NCBI GenBank assembly: GCA_027023445.1
Contig: JALVVK010000015.1
Location: forward strand, 1-61,837
Reading direction: 5' to 3'
Origin: Deltaproteobacteria bacterium
Lineage (GTDB): Bacteria; Desulfobacterota; Dissulfuribacteria; Dissulfuribacterales; JALVPX01
Length of the DNA: 61,837 bases
Positions within the stretch are counted from its first letter, which is position 1. Each line of letters opens with the position of its first letter. The translations under genes and the position numbers were made by a program. Positions 18,234 through 26,809 of this stretch are shown piece by piece. Under the pieces are notes generated by a model that was not told the origin of the DNA, made no database searches, and was given only the letters and a program-made list of their open reading frames with translations.

Positions 18234-18798
18234 ATATGCCTCTTGAAAATAATGACTTCAGATATTCCTCGGCCACAAAGGCGACGTCCGCCTCACGGGC
18301 GATCTTCCCGTGCAGGATTTTAAGTCCCTGTGGCGGGATCTTCTGTTCAAGACGCCTGCAGATGTAATTTATACAGATGACATGTCTGGCCGGAATGGTG
18401 CAGCCCTGCTCGCCCAGAAACCAGCATCCCCCAGGCTCCTGCCTTCTGTCTGGAAGGCTTGCACCCAAAAGCAGGTTTATCAGCAGAAGCGCCGTGTCAA
18501 ACCTGTTTTCAATGCCGGCCCCGCAGCAACTTCCGCCATCATTTACCGCGCACTCCGTGCACTCGGCCGTAACTCCAATCTGACGCATGACATCCCAGGT
18601 TTCCTGGGCGGCCCTCCGGTATTCCTCAAGGCGGCGGACCAGGCCGGAATCTGACAGTAGCGTGCCGCCACAGTCTTCATACAGGGACTTCGCCCAACGG
18701 ATTTTTTCTTCAATGGAATGATCCGTGCCGATTGGCAGCACGTATCGTATATCAGTTGTGTTTTTGTGTCTGAATTTTGTCAAATTGGCCTTGCGCAT
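18202..18798 (-). CDS. cysteine-rich protein, possibly metal-cluster binding
   Basis: A 198-residue protein with about ten Cys. A central cluster CTECAVNDGGSCCG is followed by CWFLGEQGCTIPARHVICINYIC, which resembles the cluster-binding layout of YkgJ-type proteins (a separate YkgJ-like gene lies at 52513). No membrane segment or signal is evident. It is the first gene of the run with the deaminase and radical SAM genes and overlaps the deaminase by 32 bases, so the three are probably co-translated. Function unknown; an electron-transfer or cluster-carrier role is only a guess. Confidence 0.7.
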   Translation of the reverse strand: MRKANLTKFRHKNTTDIRYVLPIGTDHSIEEKIRWAKSLYEDCGGTLLSDSGLVRRLEEYRRAAQETWDVMRQIGVTAECTECAVNDGGSCCGAGIENRFDTALLLINLLLGASLPDRRQEPGGCWFLGEQGCTIPARHVICINYICRRLEQKIPPQGLKILHGKIAREADVAFVAEEYLKSLFSRGIYGKQTSNIHG

Positions 18799-18881
18799 GG
18801 CGGATACCTAAACATCACATGTCAAAAAGGGCAACAGGGCCGGGAAGGTTCCTGGGTTTACCCACGCAAGTTTACGATAAA

Positions 18882-19136
18882 CCCGGATTATGCAGCCCGC
18901 AAGTTTGCCTAAGATGCAAGGCGAAGGGCACATAGACGTATTTGTGTACTTCAACTACCTGATAACGCAGCAGATTCGGTAAATTTGTGAGCCCCTTGAG
19001 GCTTCAAGCGCCTGAGATGTAATACTGGAGGAAACCACACCTTTTAGGTGAACAAAATGTCTGGCTGAATTGCGGCTAACTCTTTGATTGTTCGACCAAA
19101 ATCATTTTCTCAGGCATTTGAAGTGCATAACCCGGG
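18882..19136 (-). repeat. repeat B copy 2 (MITE-like, 255 bp)
   Basis: Starts CCCGGATTATG and ends GCATAACCCGGG, with ATAAA on both outer sides (18877-18881 and 19137-19141). Its reverse complement matches 1415-1570 over most of that copy (CTGAGAAAATGATTTTGGTC, GTTAGCCGCAATTCAGCCAG). It carries about 100 bp of extra internal sequence. Non-coding. Confidence 0.75.
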
Positions 19137-19141
19137 ATAAA

Positions 19142-19488
19142 AGGCAACGGAGGTAAGTTTTGAATCATGCGTTTCACGCTTTTTGACCAAAAGAATCCCG
19201 TAAAAATGGTCATGAATGGCTTTAATAAATTGTCAAATTGCCTGGTTATCTGGTATCTTGTACGGGTACAGTGATTCTGGATCGATTTTTCCGTGAAAAT
19301 ATATGAGATTTTGAATGCCAGGTGTTGAATGTTGAGGTAGGTTGGCAGTAATAACTTATTGAAGTTAATAAATAATATTTGTCGCAATTCATTTATTACA
19401 ATTCATGATTCAATATTCACGGTTCAACCATTTCATGCCTATGAGCGCGAAGTACCGTTAGGCATGAGAGTTGGGGAAGGAGTGTGTC
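19142..19488. other. purM leader region with a decayed repeat A
   Basis: About 19326-19440 resembles an eroded repeat A (taataaataatatttgtcgc followed by caattcatttattacaattc). The ORF on the minus strand at 19076-19387 crosses repeat B and is not credible. No purine riboswitch pattern is visible. Confidence 0.4.
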
Positions 19489-20538
19489 GTGTATCAGAAA
19501 GATCCTTACGCTCAGGCAGGCGTGGATATAGACAAGGCCAACAGTTTGGTGGAAAAAATCAAGCCCCTGGTTTCATCCACCTTCAGACGTGGCGTTCTTG
19601 CGGGGATAGGCGGATTCTCGGGCATGTTCGCCCTTGATCCCGAACCTTATAAAGAACCTGTTCTGATCAGCTCCACGGATGGCGTAGGGACGAAAATCAA
19701 GCTTGCGATAATGACAGGTGTGCACAATACCATTGGGATAGATCTCGTTGCCATGTGTGTTAACGATATATTGGTTTCAGGTGCCAAGCCACTGTTTTTT
19801 TTAGATTATTTTGCAACGGGCAAGTTGTCCCCTGACGTGGGAGAGGCAGTGATACAAGGGATTGTGGATGGATGTAAGCAGTCGAAATGCTCCCTGATAG
19901 GCGGAGAAACAGCTGAAATGCCCGGCATGTACGCGGACGGAGAATATGATCTTGCCGGTTTCGTCGTGGGGGTGGCGGACAGGGCAAAAATTATTGACGG
20001 TTCGGAGATTGGGGTCGGGCAGGTTATCATAGGGCTTGCCTCAAGCGGCCTGCATAGTAACGGATTTTCCTTGGTAAGAAAAATAATCTTCGAGCAATTG
20101 GGGCTTGCCCCTGGAGACAGGGTGCAGGAGTTTGGAGACAGGACAATAGGCGAGGTGCTTTTAACGCCCACGAAAATATACGCCAACACCCTGGGCAACC
20201 TGCTTAAACAATATAAGATAAACGGGATGGCGCACATTACGGGCGGTGGCTTTTATGACAACATACCGAGGATTCTGCCTCACGGATGCAAGGCAGTCAT
20301 AAAAAAGAACACCTGGCAGATGCCCCCAATCTTCAACTTTCTTCAGGATAAGGGAGGCATTGAAGAGGACGAGATGTACAGGATTTTCAACTGCGGAATA
20401 GGCATGGTTCTGGTGGTTCCCGAATCCCAGGTAAATGATGTGCTTCTCCAGGCAAAGGCGCTTGATGAACATGCCTATATCATCGGTCGCATAGAATCCA
20501 GAAAAGGCTCGGAACCCGCCGTTGTGTTCAATTCCTGA
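19489..20538 (+). CDS. purM: phosphoribosylformylglycinamidine cyclo-ligase (AIR synthetase)
   Basis: Closes the imidazole ring in step five of de novo purine synthesis, converting FGAM to AIR with ATP. The 349 residues are full length: YAQAGVDIDKAN at the start, GGFSGMF, the glycine-rich ISSTDGVGTKIKLA, IGIDLVAMCVNDILVSGAKP, and LIGGETAEMPGMY, then ITGGGFYDNIPRILP. I start it at GTG 19489, six bases after AAGGAG; the longer TTG start in the track would translate the ribosome site. Followed after five bases by the DUF523 gene. Confidence 0.95.
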   Translation: MYQKDPYAQAGVDIDKANSLVEKIKPLVSSTFRRGVLAGIGGFSGMFALDPEPYKEPVLISSTDGVGTKIKLAIMTGVHNTIGIDLVAMCVNDILVSGAKPLFFLDYFATGKLSPDVGEAVIQGIVDGCKQSKCSLIGGETAEMPGMYADGEYDLAGFVVGVADRAKIIDGSEIGVGQVIIGLASSGLHSNGFSLVRKIIFEQLGLAPGDRVQEFGDRTIGEVLLTPTKIYANTLGNLLKQYKINGMAHITGGGFYDNIPRILPHGCKAVIKKNTWQMPPIFNFLQDKGGIEEDEMYRIFNCGIGMVLVVPESQVNDVLLQAKALDEHAYIIGRIESRKGSEPAVVFNS

Positions 20539-20543
20539 GATCC

Positions 20544-20978
20544 ATGGGCCTTGTCCATATCCACAGGCAAAAAGATATAATATTGGTAAGTGCCTGTCTG
20601 CTGGGCATGTCCTGCAGGTACGATGGTAAAAGCAAGCCCTCGTCCGCACTCTCTGAACTTGCCGGAGGAGCATGCATGGTCCCTGTATGTCCGGAGCAGC
20701 TTGGAGGACTTCCCACTCCGCGTCCTGCCGCTGAAATATTTCAGGGAAATGGGGTGGACGTGCTTGAGGGAAGATCCCGGGTGTTAACAGTTGAGGAAGG
20801 AATTGACGTGACGGAATGTTTCCTTAAGGGTGCTCGGGAAACACTTTTATGCGCGCGTGCTGTGAAGGCCACGCGCTGCATTCTCAAATCCGGAAGCCCG
20901 TCCTGCGGGTTAGACCCCAGGCCGGGCGTCACTGCCGCACTACTTGTCTCAAAGGGTTTGGATGTATTGGCAATATAG
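20544..20978 (+). CDS. DUF523 family protein (TudS-like)
   Basis: A 144-residue protein with the conserved Cys pattern of DUF523: SACLLGMSCRYDG, VPVCPEQLGGLPTPRP, and LKSGSPSCG. A characterised member, TudS, binds a [4Fe-4S] cluster through three such Cys and desulfurises thiouracil. Whether this one acts on thiolated pyrimidines is inference. Only five bases separate it from purM, so it is probably co-transcribed with it. It converges on the HU gene with 20 bases between stops. Confidence 0.85.
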   Translation: MGLVHIHRQKDIILVSACLLGMSCRYDGKSKPSSALSELAGGACMVPVCPEQLGGLPTPRPAAEIFQGNGVDVLEGRSRVLTVEEGIDVTECFLKGARETLLCARAVKATRCILKSGSPSCGLDPRPGVTAALLVSKGLDVLAI

Positions 20979-20998
20979 CGCCGGCAGGCGACTCAGCG

Positions 20999-21286
20999 TT
21001 ACTGGCCTACCTTGTTCTTGACTCTTTCCCTGAGCCCCTTTCCAACCTTAAAGAAAGGAAGCCTTTTGGGCTTAACCGATATTTTTTCTCCGGTTTTAGG
21101 GTTTCTTCCCGTGTAGGATCCATATTCACGGATACTGAAACTGCCAAATCCCCTGATCTCCACACCTTCACCATTGATCAGGCTTTCTGTCATGGCGGAA
21201 AAGACCTCTTTCACCACCTGCTCTGCCACATTGCGATGCAGACCGGTTTCCTGGGCCAGAGCCTCTATCAACTCAGATTTATTCAC
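20999..21286 (-). CDS. HU/IHF-family DNA-binding protein
   Basis: A 95-residue nucleoid protein. MNKSELIEALAQETGL is the helical dimerisation start, IRGFGSFSIREY the beta saddle, and GRNPKTGEKISV the DNA-minor-groove arm with its conserved Asn-Pro. The sequence lies between HU and IHF and I do not assign a subunit. AGGAAGGGG precedes the ATG. A good sigma70-type promoter lies upstream (21343-21371). Divergent from ftsY. Confidence 0.92.
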   Translation of the reverse strand: MNKSELIEALAQETGLHRNVAEQVVKEVFSAMTESLINGEGVEIRGFGSFSIREYGSYTGRNPKTGEKISVKPKRLPFFKVGKGLRERVKNKVGQ

Positions 21287-21342
21287 AGGTTATCCCCTTC
21301 CTCTAATCTAAAATTTAGTCATTGTTCCTGGGAAGTTGCTAA

Positions 21343-21371
21343 TTAATACAAGTAAGTTAATATCAGGTCAA
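21343..21371 (-). promoter_or_regulatory. sigma70-type promoter of the HU/IHF gene
   Basis: On the minus strand TTGACC (21366-21371), a 17-base spacer and TATTAA (21343-21348). It lies about 57 bases upstream of the HU/IHF start codon. Confidence 0.6.
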
Positions 21372-21470
21372 GTGGCGCAGGGCAATGCTTGATTCTTTTT
21401 CTTCCGATCCAGGGTAAACAGCGCCTGCGGCCTTGCAAAAAATAATTTTTATGATGCTACAGGACTGAAC

Positions 21471-22598
21471 ATGCTTAAGAAATGGATAAAGCGACTGAAA
21501 GGGGACACGGAGATTCCCTCCGAAGTAACGGATCCGACCGCTCCAGATATGCAGACGGTCCATAGAACTGATGAAAATGTTGGGATAACGGGGCCAGAAG
21601 CTGAAGAACAAAATGAATTTACTGTAAAATCAGGAGAAAACACCTCGGAAGACAATGTTGTCCCTGAATCAGCTTCTTCTAAAAACGGGCTTTTCAGCCG
21701 CCTCAGGGAGCGGATGAGCAAGAGCCGCAGAGGATTTGTTCATCAGATGGACAGCCTTCTGCTTGGACGCAGGACGATCGACCCCGAACTTCTTGATGAA
21801 CTTGAAGAAATCCTGATTATGGCTGATATGGGCGTGGAGACCGTACAGAATATCTTTGAACAGATTCGCTCCGATGTCCGGCGCAATGAGCTGAAAGATC
21901 CCAAAGCACTAAGGCAGCGGCTGAAGGAATGCCTTCTCGAACGCCTGAGTATCCAGCCCCCTGACATGGACTTCCGGCAGAAGCCCTTTGTAATCCTGGT
22001 AGTAGGGGTTAACGGGGTGGGAAAAACGACTACAATAGCAAAACTTGCCCACAACCTCAAAAAACAGGGGAAGAGCGTTCTGCTGGTCGCGGCGGACACC
22101 TTCAGGGCCGCTGCCGTTGAACAGCTTGAGGCCTGGGGGCGGAGAATCGGCGCCCCTGTCATAAAACATGGAATGAACGCCGATCCGTCCGCTGTTGCCT
22201 ATGACGGTATGGAGGCCGCGGTAAAAAGAAATGTGGACGTGGTAATCGTGGACACTGCCGGCAGGTTGCACACCAAGGTCAACCTGATGGAGGAATTAAA
22301 GAAGATCCGCCGGGTCCTTGGCAAGAAGATACCCGGCGCGCCTCACGAGGTCCTCCTGATACTTGATGCCACCACCGGGCAGAACGCCATATCCCAGGCA
22401 AGACTCTTCAATGAAGCCGCCAGGATTACATCTATCGCCCTGACAAAGCTGGACGGAACGGCCAAGGGAGGAATCGCCGCAAGCATTACCAGTGAAATGA
22501 AGATACCCATCCGCTACATCGGTATAGGAGAAGGGATGGAAGACCTGCGCCCCTTTGACCCGGCCGAGTTTGTTGAAGCGTTGTTCTCCCGTGACTGA
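21471..22598 (+). CDS. ftsY: signal recognition particle receptor FtsY
   Basis: Membrane-docking GTPase that receives SRP-ribosome complexes for co-translational insertion. It has 375 residues: a short acidic A region (about 20-75, rich in Glu, Asp and Thr) after a basic amphipathic start MLKKWIKRLKG, an N domain with RRTIDPELLDELEEILI, and the GTPase domain. The G domain has GVNGVGKTTTIAKLA near residue 180, DTFRAAAVEQL, DTAGRLHTKVNLMEEL, TKLDGTAKGG and the closing GIGEGMEDLRPFDP. Divergent from the HU gene and convergent with gltX. Confidence 0.96.
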   Translation: MLKKWIKRLKGDTEIPSEVTDPTAPDMQTVHRTDENVGITGPEAEEQNEFTVKSGENTSEDNVVPESASSKNGLFSRLRERMSKSRRGFVHQMDSLLLGRRTIDPELLDELEEILIMADMGVETVQNIFEQIRSDVRRNELKDPKALRQRLKECLLERLSIQPPDMDFRQKPFVILVVGVNGVGKTTTIAKLAHNLKKQGKSVLLVAADTFRAAAVEQLEAWGRRIGAPVIKHGMNADPSAVAYDGMEAAVKRNVDVVIVDTAGRLHTKVNLMEELKKIRRVLGKKIPGAPHEVLLILDATTGQNAISQARLFNEAARITSIALTKLDGTAKGGIAASITSEMKIPIRYIGIGEGMEDLRPFDPAEFVEALFSRD

Positions 22599-22621
22599 TC
22601 CGTGTCCAGACAGGGGTCCTG

Positions 22622-24136
22622 TCAGGAGACATACAGGTCCGGAACCCGTTTCAGCCTGTCAACGACTCTCTTTTTCCCTATTGCCACCAGCACATCAAAA
22701 AGGCCGGGCCCCACTGCCTGCCCGGTCACCGCGGTACGGATCCCATTTATGATTATCCCGGCCTTAACGCCTATTTCCCCGGCAAAGGCCCTTACCACCT
22801 CTTCTGTTGTCTCCAGGTTCCATGATTCAACGCCATCGAAACGGTCCGCAAGCTCTGGCAGCCAGGTCTTCAGATCAGGGTGTTTCAGTATATTTTTTTT
22901 CAACGCCTTTGGCTCATAAGGAAATTCCTCGAAAAAGTACGCCCTGCCAAGCTCGGCAAAATCCCTGATAGTGTGATACCTGCTTCTTATGAGGTCAAGG
23001 GTGCGGAGAAACCACTCCCTTTTGTCCGCGTCAAAAGACGGGTCCCACAGCCCCTGGCCTGTAAAATCCTCTCTGACATGGGCAGCGAGTTCCTCTATTG
23101 GCATGGTCCTGAGGTAATGGGCATTGATGGACAGTGCCTTTGGATCTGTAAAAAATTTCTGGTCGCCAGGACGGTAATTAAAAATCGAATTTGCCCTGCT
23201 TATTCCATCAAGGGAAAAGGCTTCAATGAGTTCGTCCCTGCTGAAAATTTCCCTGTCATCAGAGGTATGCCAGCCTAAAAGCACCAGGAAGTTCACAAGA
23301 GCCCAGGGCAGAAAGCCTCGTTCCCTGTAAAACTGCACTGCCACCACCTCGCCATGGGTCCGCTTTGAGATCTTCCGTTTCTGAAGATCCAGGGTCAGGG
23401 GCATGTGCGCGAAAACCGGAAGCTCAGCGCCAAGGGCCTTATATATCAAAATCTGCCTGGGCGTATTGGCCAGGCCGTCCTGCCCGCGTATAACGTGCGT
23501 AATACGGTCCTTAATATCGTCCACCGCGTTACAGAGCAGGTAAAGAGGGGCTCCACTGGAACGTACTATGACAAAATCCTCTATGTCTTTGAACCTTTTC
23601 TCCATGTTGCCGTACACGGCGTCCCGGAAAGACACGGAGCCTTCCCCGTCAGGCACCTTGAAGCGAATCACATAAGGAAGACCCTGGGCCTCCCTGGCAG
23701 CCACCTCCTCGGGAGAAAGATCCCTGCAGGTGCGGTCATACTGATAGGGTTTCTTCGCCTTGCGGGCCTCCTCTCGTTTCTGGTCCAGCTCCTCCTTTGT
23801 GCAGAAACACTTGTAGGCGTGCCCGGTCTCCAGAAGCCTCTGGGCCGCTTCCCTGTGAGCTTCAGCGTTTTTCGACTGGAAATAAGGACCCTCGTCCCAA
23901 TCAAGCCCCAACCAGGCAAGACCGTCAATAATGCCCTGGATCGATTCATCTGTTGAACGGTCCAGATCGGTATCCTCTATCCTCAAAATAAAGGTGCCCT
24001 GATGTTTCCTTGCGAAAAGCCAGTTATAGATAGCGGTTCTCGCGCCGCCTATATGCAGATATCCGGTAGGACTCGGAGCAAATCTTACCCTTACGCCTTT
24101 CTTATCTGAAACCTCTTTGCCGTTTCTCTCATTCAT
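22622..24136 (-). CDS. gltX: glutamyl-tRNA synthetase
   Basis: Class I synthetase charging tRNA-Glu, possibly also tRNA-Gln if GatCAB is present. The 504 residues are full length: RFAPSPTGYLHIGGARTA (HIGH-like motif) near residue 18, FILRIEDTDLDRST, the central AHMPLTLDLQKRKISKRTHG (KMSKS-like), and an all-helical anticodon-binding end. AGGAG precedes the ATG with good spacing. Convergent with ftsY; a short hairpin GACAGG-GGT-CCTGTC (22609-22623) lies at the junction. Confidence 0.96.
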   Translation of the reverse strand: MNERNGKEVSDKKGVRVRFAPSPTGYLHIGGARTAIYNWLFARKHQGTFILRIEDTDLDRSTDESIQGIIDGLAWLGLDWDEGPYFQSKNAEAHREAAQRLLETGHAYKCFCTKEELDQKREEARKAKKPYQYDRTCRDLSPEEVAAREAQGLPYVIRFKVPDGEGSVSFRDAVYGNMEKRFKDIEDFVIVRSSGAPLYLLCNAVDDIKDRITHVIRGQDGLANTPRQILIYKALGAELPVFAHMPLTLDLQKRKISKRTHGEVVAVQFYRERGFLPWALVNFLVLLGWHTSDDREIFSRDELIEAFSLDGISRANSIFNYRPGDQKFFTDPKALSINAHYLRTMPIEELAAHVREDFTGQGLWDPSFDADKREWFLRTLDLIRSRYHTIRDFAELGRAYFFEEFPYEPKALKKNILKHPDLKTWLPELADRFDGVESWNLETTEEVVRAFAGEIGVKAGIIINGIRTAVTGQAVGPGLFDVLVAIGKKRVVDRLKRVPDLYVS

Positions 24137-24170
24137 GGATTTTTCTCCTGTTGGACTAAACTCTTAAACA

Positions 24171-24286
24171 AAATGGTGCTTAGCACCCCTGGGTATTAAA
24201 ATGTTAAATGGTAAATGTTGAATGGTAAGTTATGGTAACTTGTTACCTTAATATAACATTCAAAATTTACCATTTGACATTGTTCT
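24171..24286. repeat. repeat D fragment plus shortened repeat A copy 2
   Basis: GGTGCTTAGCACC is a D-type palindrome. It is followed by ATGTTAAATGGTAAATGTTG and, at the far side, AAAATTTACCATTTGACATT, the inverted ends of repeat A with most of the middle missing. It can fold into a long hairpin downstream of the gltX promoter region. Confidence 0.6.
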
Positions 24287-24299
24287 TATGGATCACCGT

Positions 24300-24728
24300 T
24301 CAGGGTGATGTCATGCTGAACCAGAGGTCCCATGCTATGGCCGCCATGGAAAAAACAAAAATAACCGCGTAGTTCCACTGCTCCTTTGAAGCTGACAGGC
24401 TTGAAATAATATATTTTATCGCATCATAATCCTCCGGGCGGAGATTATTCCGGTCTTTCAACTTCTCCACAAGCCTGAGCTCCATGATAAGCCTTCTTCT
24501 TTTGCGTGTTATGTAGGAACGAAACATGAAAAACACCATATTCCCGCAGACTCCAATGTACCAGAAAAGCCGTATAAGCTCAGGCCGGTACGCCTTGGCC
24601 AGGAGGATCAGACGCAGGGAGATCGCACCACATAGCCCAACGCCAAAGGCAAACCAGGCCACCCATCGGGGAAGGGTGTGAGGAATATTTCTATGCCCGC
24701 TTAACGGGCAGGAGCGGATATCTGTCAT
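24300..24728 (-). CDS. small membrane protein, unknown function
   Basis: A 142-residue protein with three likely membrane segments: WVAWFAFGVGLCGAISLRLI, LFWYIGVCGNMVFFMF and WNYAVIFVFSMAAIAWDLWF. A charged loop RKRRRLIMELRLVEKLKDRN separates the second and third. No family recognised. Start taken at ATG 24728; a GTG seven codons upstream is possible. It lies downstream of the HDOD-GAF gene on the same strand, separated by about 230 bases. An opposing ORF starts at the same CATG. Confidence 0.55.
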   Translation of the reverse strand: MTDIRSCPLSGHRNIPHTLPRWVAWFAFGVGLCGAISLRLILLAKAYRPELIRLFWYIGVCGNMVFFMFRSYITRKRRRLIMELRLVEKLKDRNNLRPEDYDAIKYIISSLSASKEQWNYAVIFVFSMAAIAWDLWFSMTSP

Positions 24729-24959
24729 GGACGGGGATATTAACCGCACTACACAGGCACGGCAACACCCTGCAGCCGATTACCCCCTGGCCGCAGATCC
24801 GGAAGAGATAAAAAGGTGGGTGGAATATCTGGCGGGCAGGATCGGTCCGGGACCATGCTCAAACCCCGCCCTTCTGAAAAATATCCTGGCGACTGACAGA
24901 CGGTATATCAAGGGCCATATTGGAACTGTGCTGATACAATTTCAGCCAGCAGTCCTGCT

Positions 24960-26495
24960 TTACCCGGCCTTTGCCTGCTGCATTGCCGCCAGTATGAGCA
25001 GCTGGCGCAATGCGGCTGTCTTTTTCAGGTCCGCATCCGAAAACTCACGTCCTCCGATGCTCCGGTCCAGCAAAAAGCAGCCGATAGGCCGGTGCCCCAC
25101 CAGAAGCGGACACACACATATCTGGGTATCAGGAAAATTATTTTCACCTGGAGGAGTCCACCCCCCGGACACCTTTCCCCATGTTGTTATCACCTCCCTG
25201 CCTTCCCTGAGCGCCCGATCTATGGGAGAACCTGATACGGGAGACGCAAGTTTGAACTGCAGCCTGAATTCCCTGGCCTTGCGTCCTATGCCGTAACGCA
25301 CAATGAGTCTTGCCCGATCCCTTGTAAAAAGACACAGGAGAACCCTGTTCAGGCCAAGGCCCTTGTAAAGGGCTTCTGCCACCATAAGGTAAAGCTGGCT
25401 GAGAGAAAAATTTCCGGATGAAACAGCTTCCCCTACCTGATTCAGCAATTCCATATAAAGTTCATTATTTTTATCGCTGGAGACAGGACTGTATTTCCTC
25501 CCGGATGTGCTATCCTTCTGTTTATCTATTCCAGTGATCTCGTCAGGTTCCTCGGCCAGTTTTTCCGGGAAAAGCCGGAGAATTACCCTTTTTATGTCGG
25601 GGGAAAGCCTTCTTGTGTTGTGCAGCGCAGTTTTAAGGCACTGATTGATGCTATCGGCCTCGAGATAAAACCTCTCGGCGATTTCGCTTATTTTGCGTTC
25701 CATCTCAAGAGGACTGCCCCCTTTGTTAAAAGCCTTATCAACAAGGAAATAGGACAGGGAGATAAGCCTGCCCAGGTTTGTGGCTGGCGCGGGGCTTACC
25801 TCAGGGCCTTTCCCTTCAAGATAAGCGGATATGTTGGATGGCAATTTCCACAAATCCACAAGTTTTTCCCCGACAAGGCCAACTATGCGGCACACCGTTC
25901 CGGCATCCGCATCGTTGCCGTTTTTTTCCAACTGCTCAAGTTTTTTGTACAGATCCAGGTTATAAACAGCAATAACCACCCTGGCTACCTTGCTAAAAAA
26001 CGCGGCCAAAAAGGCCTCTTCCGTATCATTACTTCCTGTTATATTACGTATCTCCTTGACTAGGTGGGCGGTTACCAACACCTTGGCCATGAGGGCTACA
26101 GCGTCGTCCGATGCTGTATCTGAAAGCAATACGAGAATAGACATTTCCAGGGCGATTTCACGAATGGTGTCAAAACCAAGAAAAACGATTGCCTGGGTCA
26201 CAGTGGCAATTTCATGGCCGGTACGGTTGTAATAAAAGGCATTGACCACTTGCAGAACCTTGCTGGTGAGCCCCAGGTCCTCCAGGATGATTTCGGAGAG
26301 TTCCTGCACGGATATCTCGCTGTTGGGATCCAGATCAACAAGCCTTTTTATGGTGGTGGAAAGAGCCGGAAGTCCCCCCTCTTCCAGCATTATGGAAAGA
26401 ATATGCCGAACTTCCATCAAATCATGATCATGACCAAAAGATGACAATGGGACCTCCGCGTCAAGCACCTCTGCATTCATCCTTTGTTTCGGCAT
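24960..26495 (-). CDS. HDOD domain protein with C-terminal GAF-like domain
   Basis: A 511-residue signalling protein. The N-terminal half (about 30-240) is an HDOD domain: LPALSTTIKRLVDL, SEIILEDLGLTSKVLQVVNAFYYN, TVTQAIVFLGFDTIREIAL. HDOD is a degenerate HD-type output domain that lacks metal ligands. The C-terminal part (about 350-505) looks like a GAF sensor: LYLMVAEALYKGLGLNRVLLC, ending in PLLVGHRPIGCFLLDRSIGG. A low-complexity linker joins them. No membrane segment. The same architecture is common in Desulfobacterota, and ligand and partner are unknown. The histidine kinase gene lies upstream on the opposite strand. Confidence 0.82.
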   Translation of the reverse strand: MPKQRMNAEVLDAEVPLSSFGHDHDLMEVRHILSIMLEEGGLPALSTTIKRLVDLDPNSEISVQELSEIILEDLGLTSKVLQVVNAFYYNRTGHEIATVTQAIVFLGFDTIREIALEMSILVLLSDTASDDAVALMAKVLVTAHLVKEIRNITGSNDTEEAFLAAFFSKVARVVIAVYNLDLYKKLEQLEKNGNDADAGTVCRIVGLVGEKLVDLWKLPSNISAYLEGKGPEVSPAPATNLGRLISLSYFLVDKAFNKGGSPLEMERKISEIAERFYLEADSINQCLKTALHNTRRLSPDIKRVILRLFPEKLAEEPDEITGIDKQKDSTSGRKYSPVSSDKNNELYMELLNQVGEAVSSGNFSLSQLYLMVAEALYKGLGLNRVLLCLFTRDRARLIVRYGIGRKAREFRLQFKLASPVSGSPIDRALREGREVITTWGKVSGGWTPPGENNFPDTQICVCPLLVGHRPIGCFLLDRSIGGREFSDADLKKTAALRQLLILAAMQQAKAG

Positions 26496-26809
26496 TCATG
26501 GCAAAAATCCTTACGATACAAGGGGGTAAGTTTCTTTAATGCAACCAGGAACGGGACTTCCCGCTTTTTTATTTGTGTCCTTTGGGGTCCGGTCTATCCC
26601 TAATTATTTTACCGTGAAAATAGCTCATAGCTCATGGTTTAAGAAACAGTGACTATCACCTGTGAGCTATGAGTCAACTTTCATGCTCTGGGGTGCGAAG
26701 CACCACCTGGCATGAAAGACTGGTATATGAAATGGCCATTTGTCAAAGTTAAAGATTTGACCCCATGTCGTGGCTGGAAATTGACTACAGGTGAAGTTAT
26801 AGTACTTTT
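26496..26809. other. divergent promoter region with repeat D and an inverted repeat
   Basis: Holds AGCTCATAGCTCATGG facing CCTGTGAGCTATGAG (26618-26674), a repeat C-like inverted repeat. Directly after it is an intact repeat D (26679-26717). No sigma54 -24/-12 element was recognised. Confidence 0.5.
26679..26717. repeat. repeat D palindrome
   Basis: TTTCATGC, then GGGTGCGAAGCACC, then GGCATGAAA: a nested palindrome able to form a hairpin with a GAAG loop. Near-identical copies lie at 49032 and, with a longer inner part, 58940. Confidence 0.7.

Noticed and set aside
19076-19387. 103-residue minus-strand ORF
   Set aside because: Runs from decayed repeat A into repeat B and has no protein character.
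24727-25296. Plus-strand 189-residue ORF antisense to the HDOD-GAF gene
   Set aside because: Two thirds lie opposite a well-supported gene. The first 78 codons are outside it and look protein-like, but no family is visible and no ribosome site precedes the ATG.
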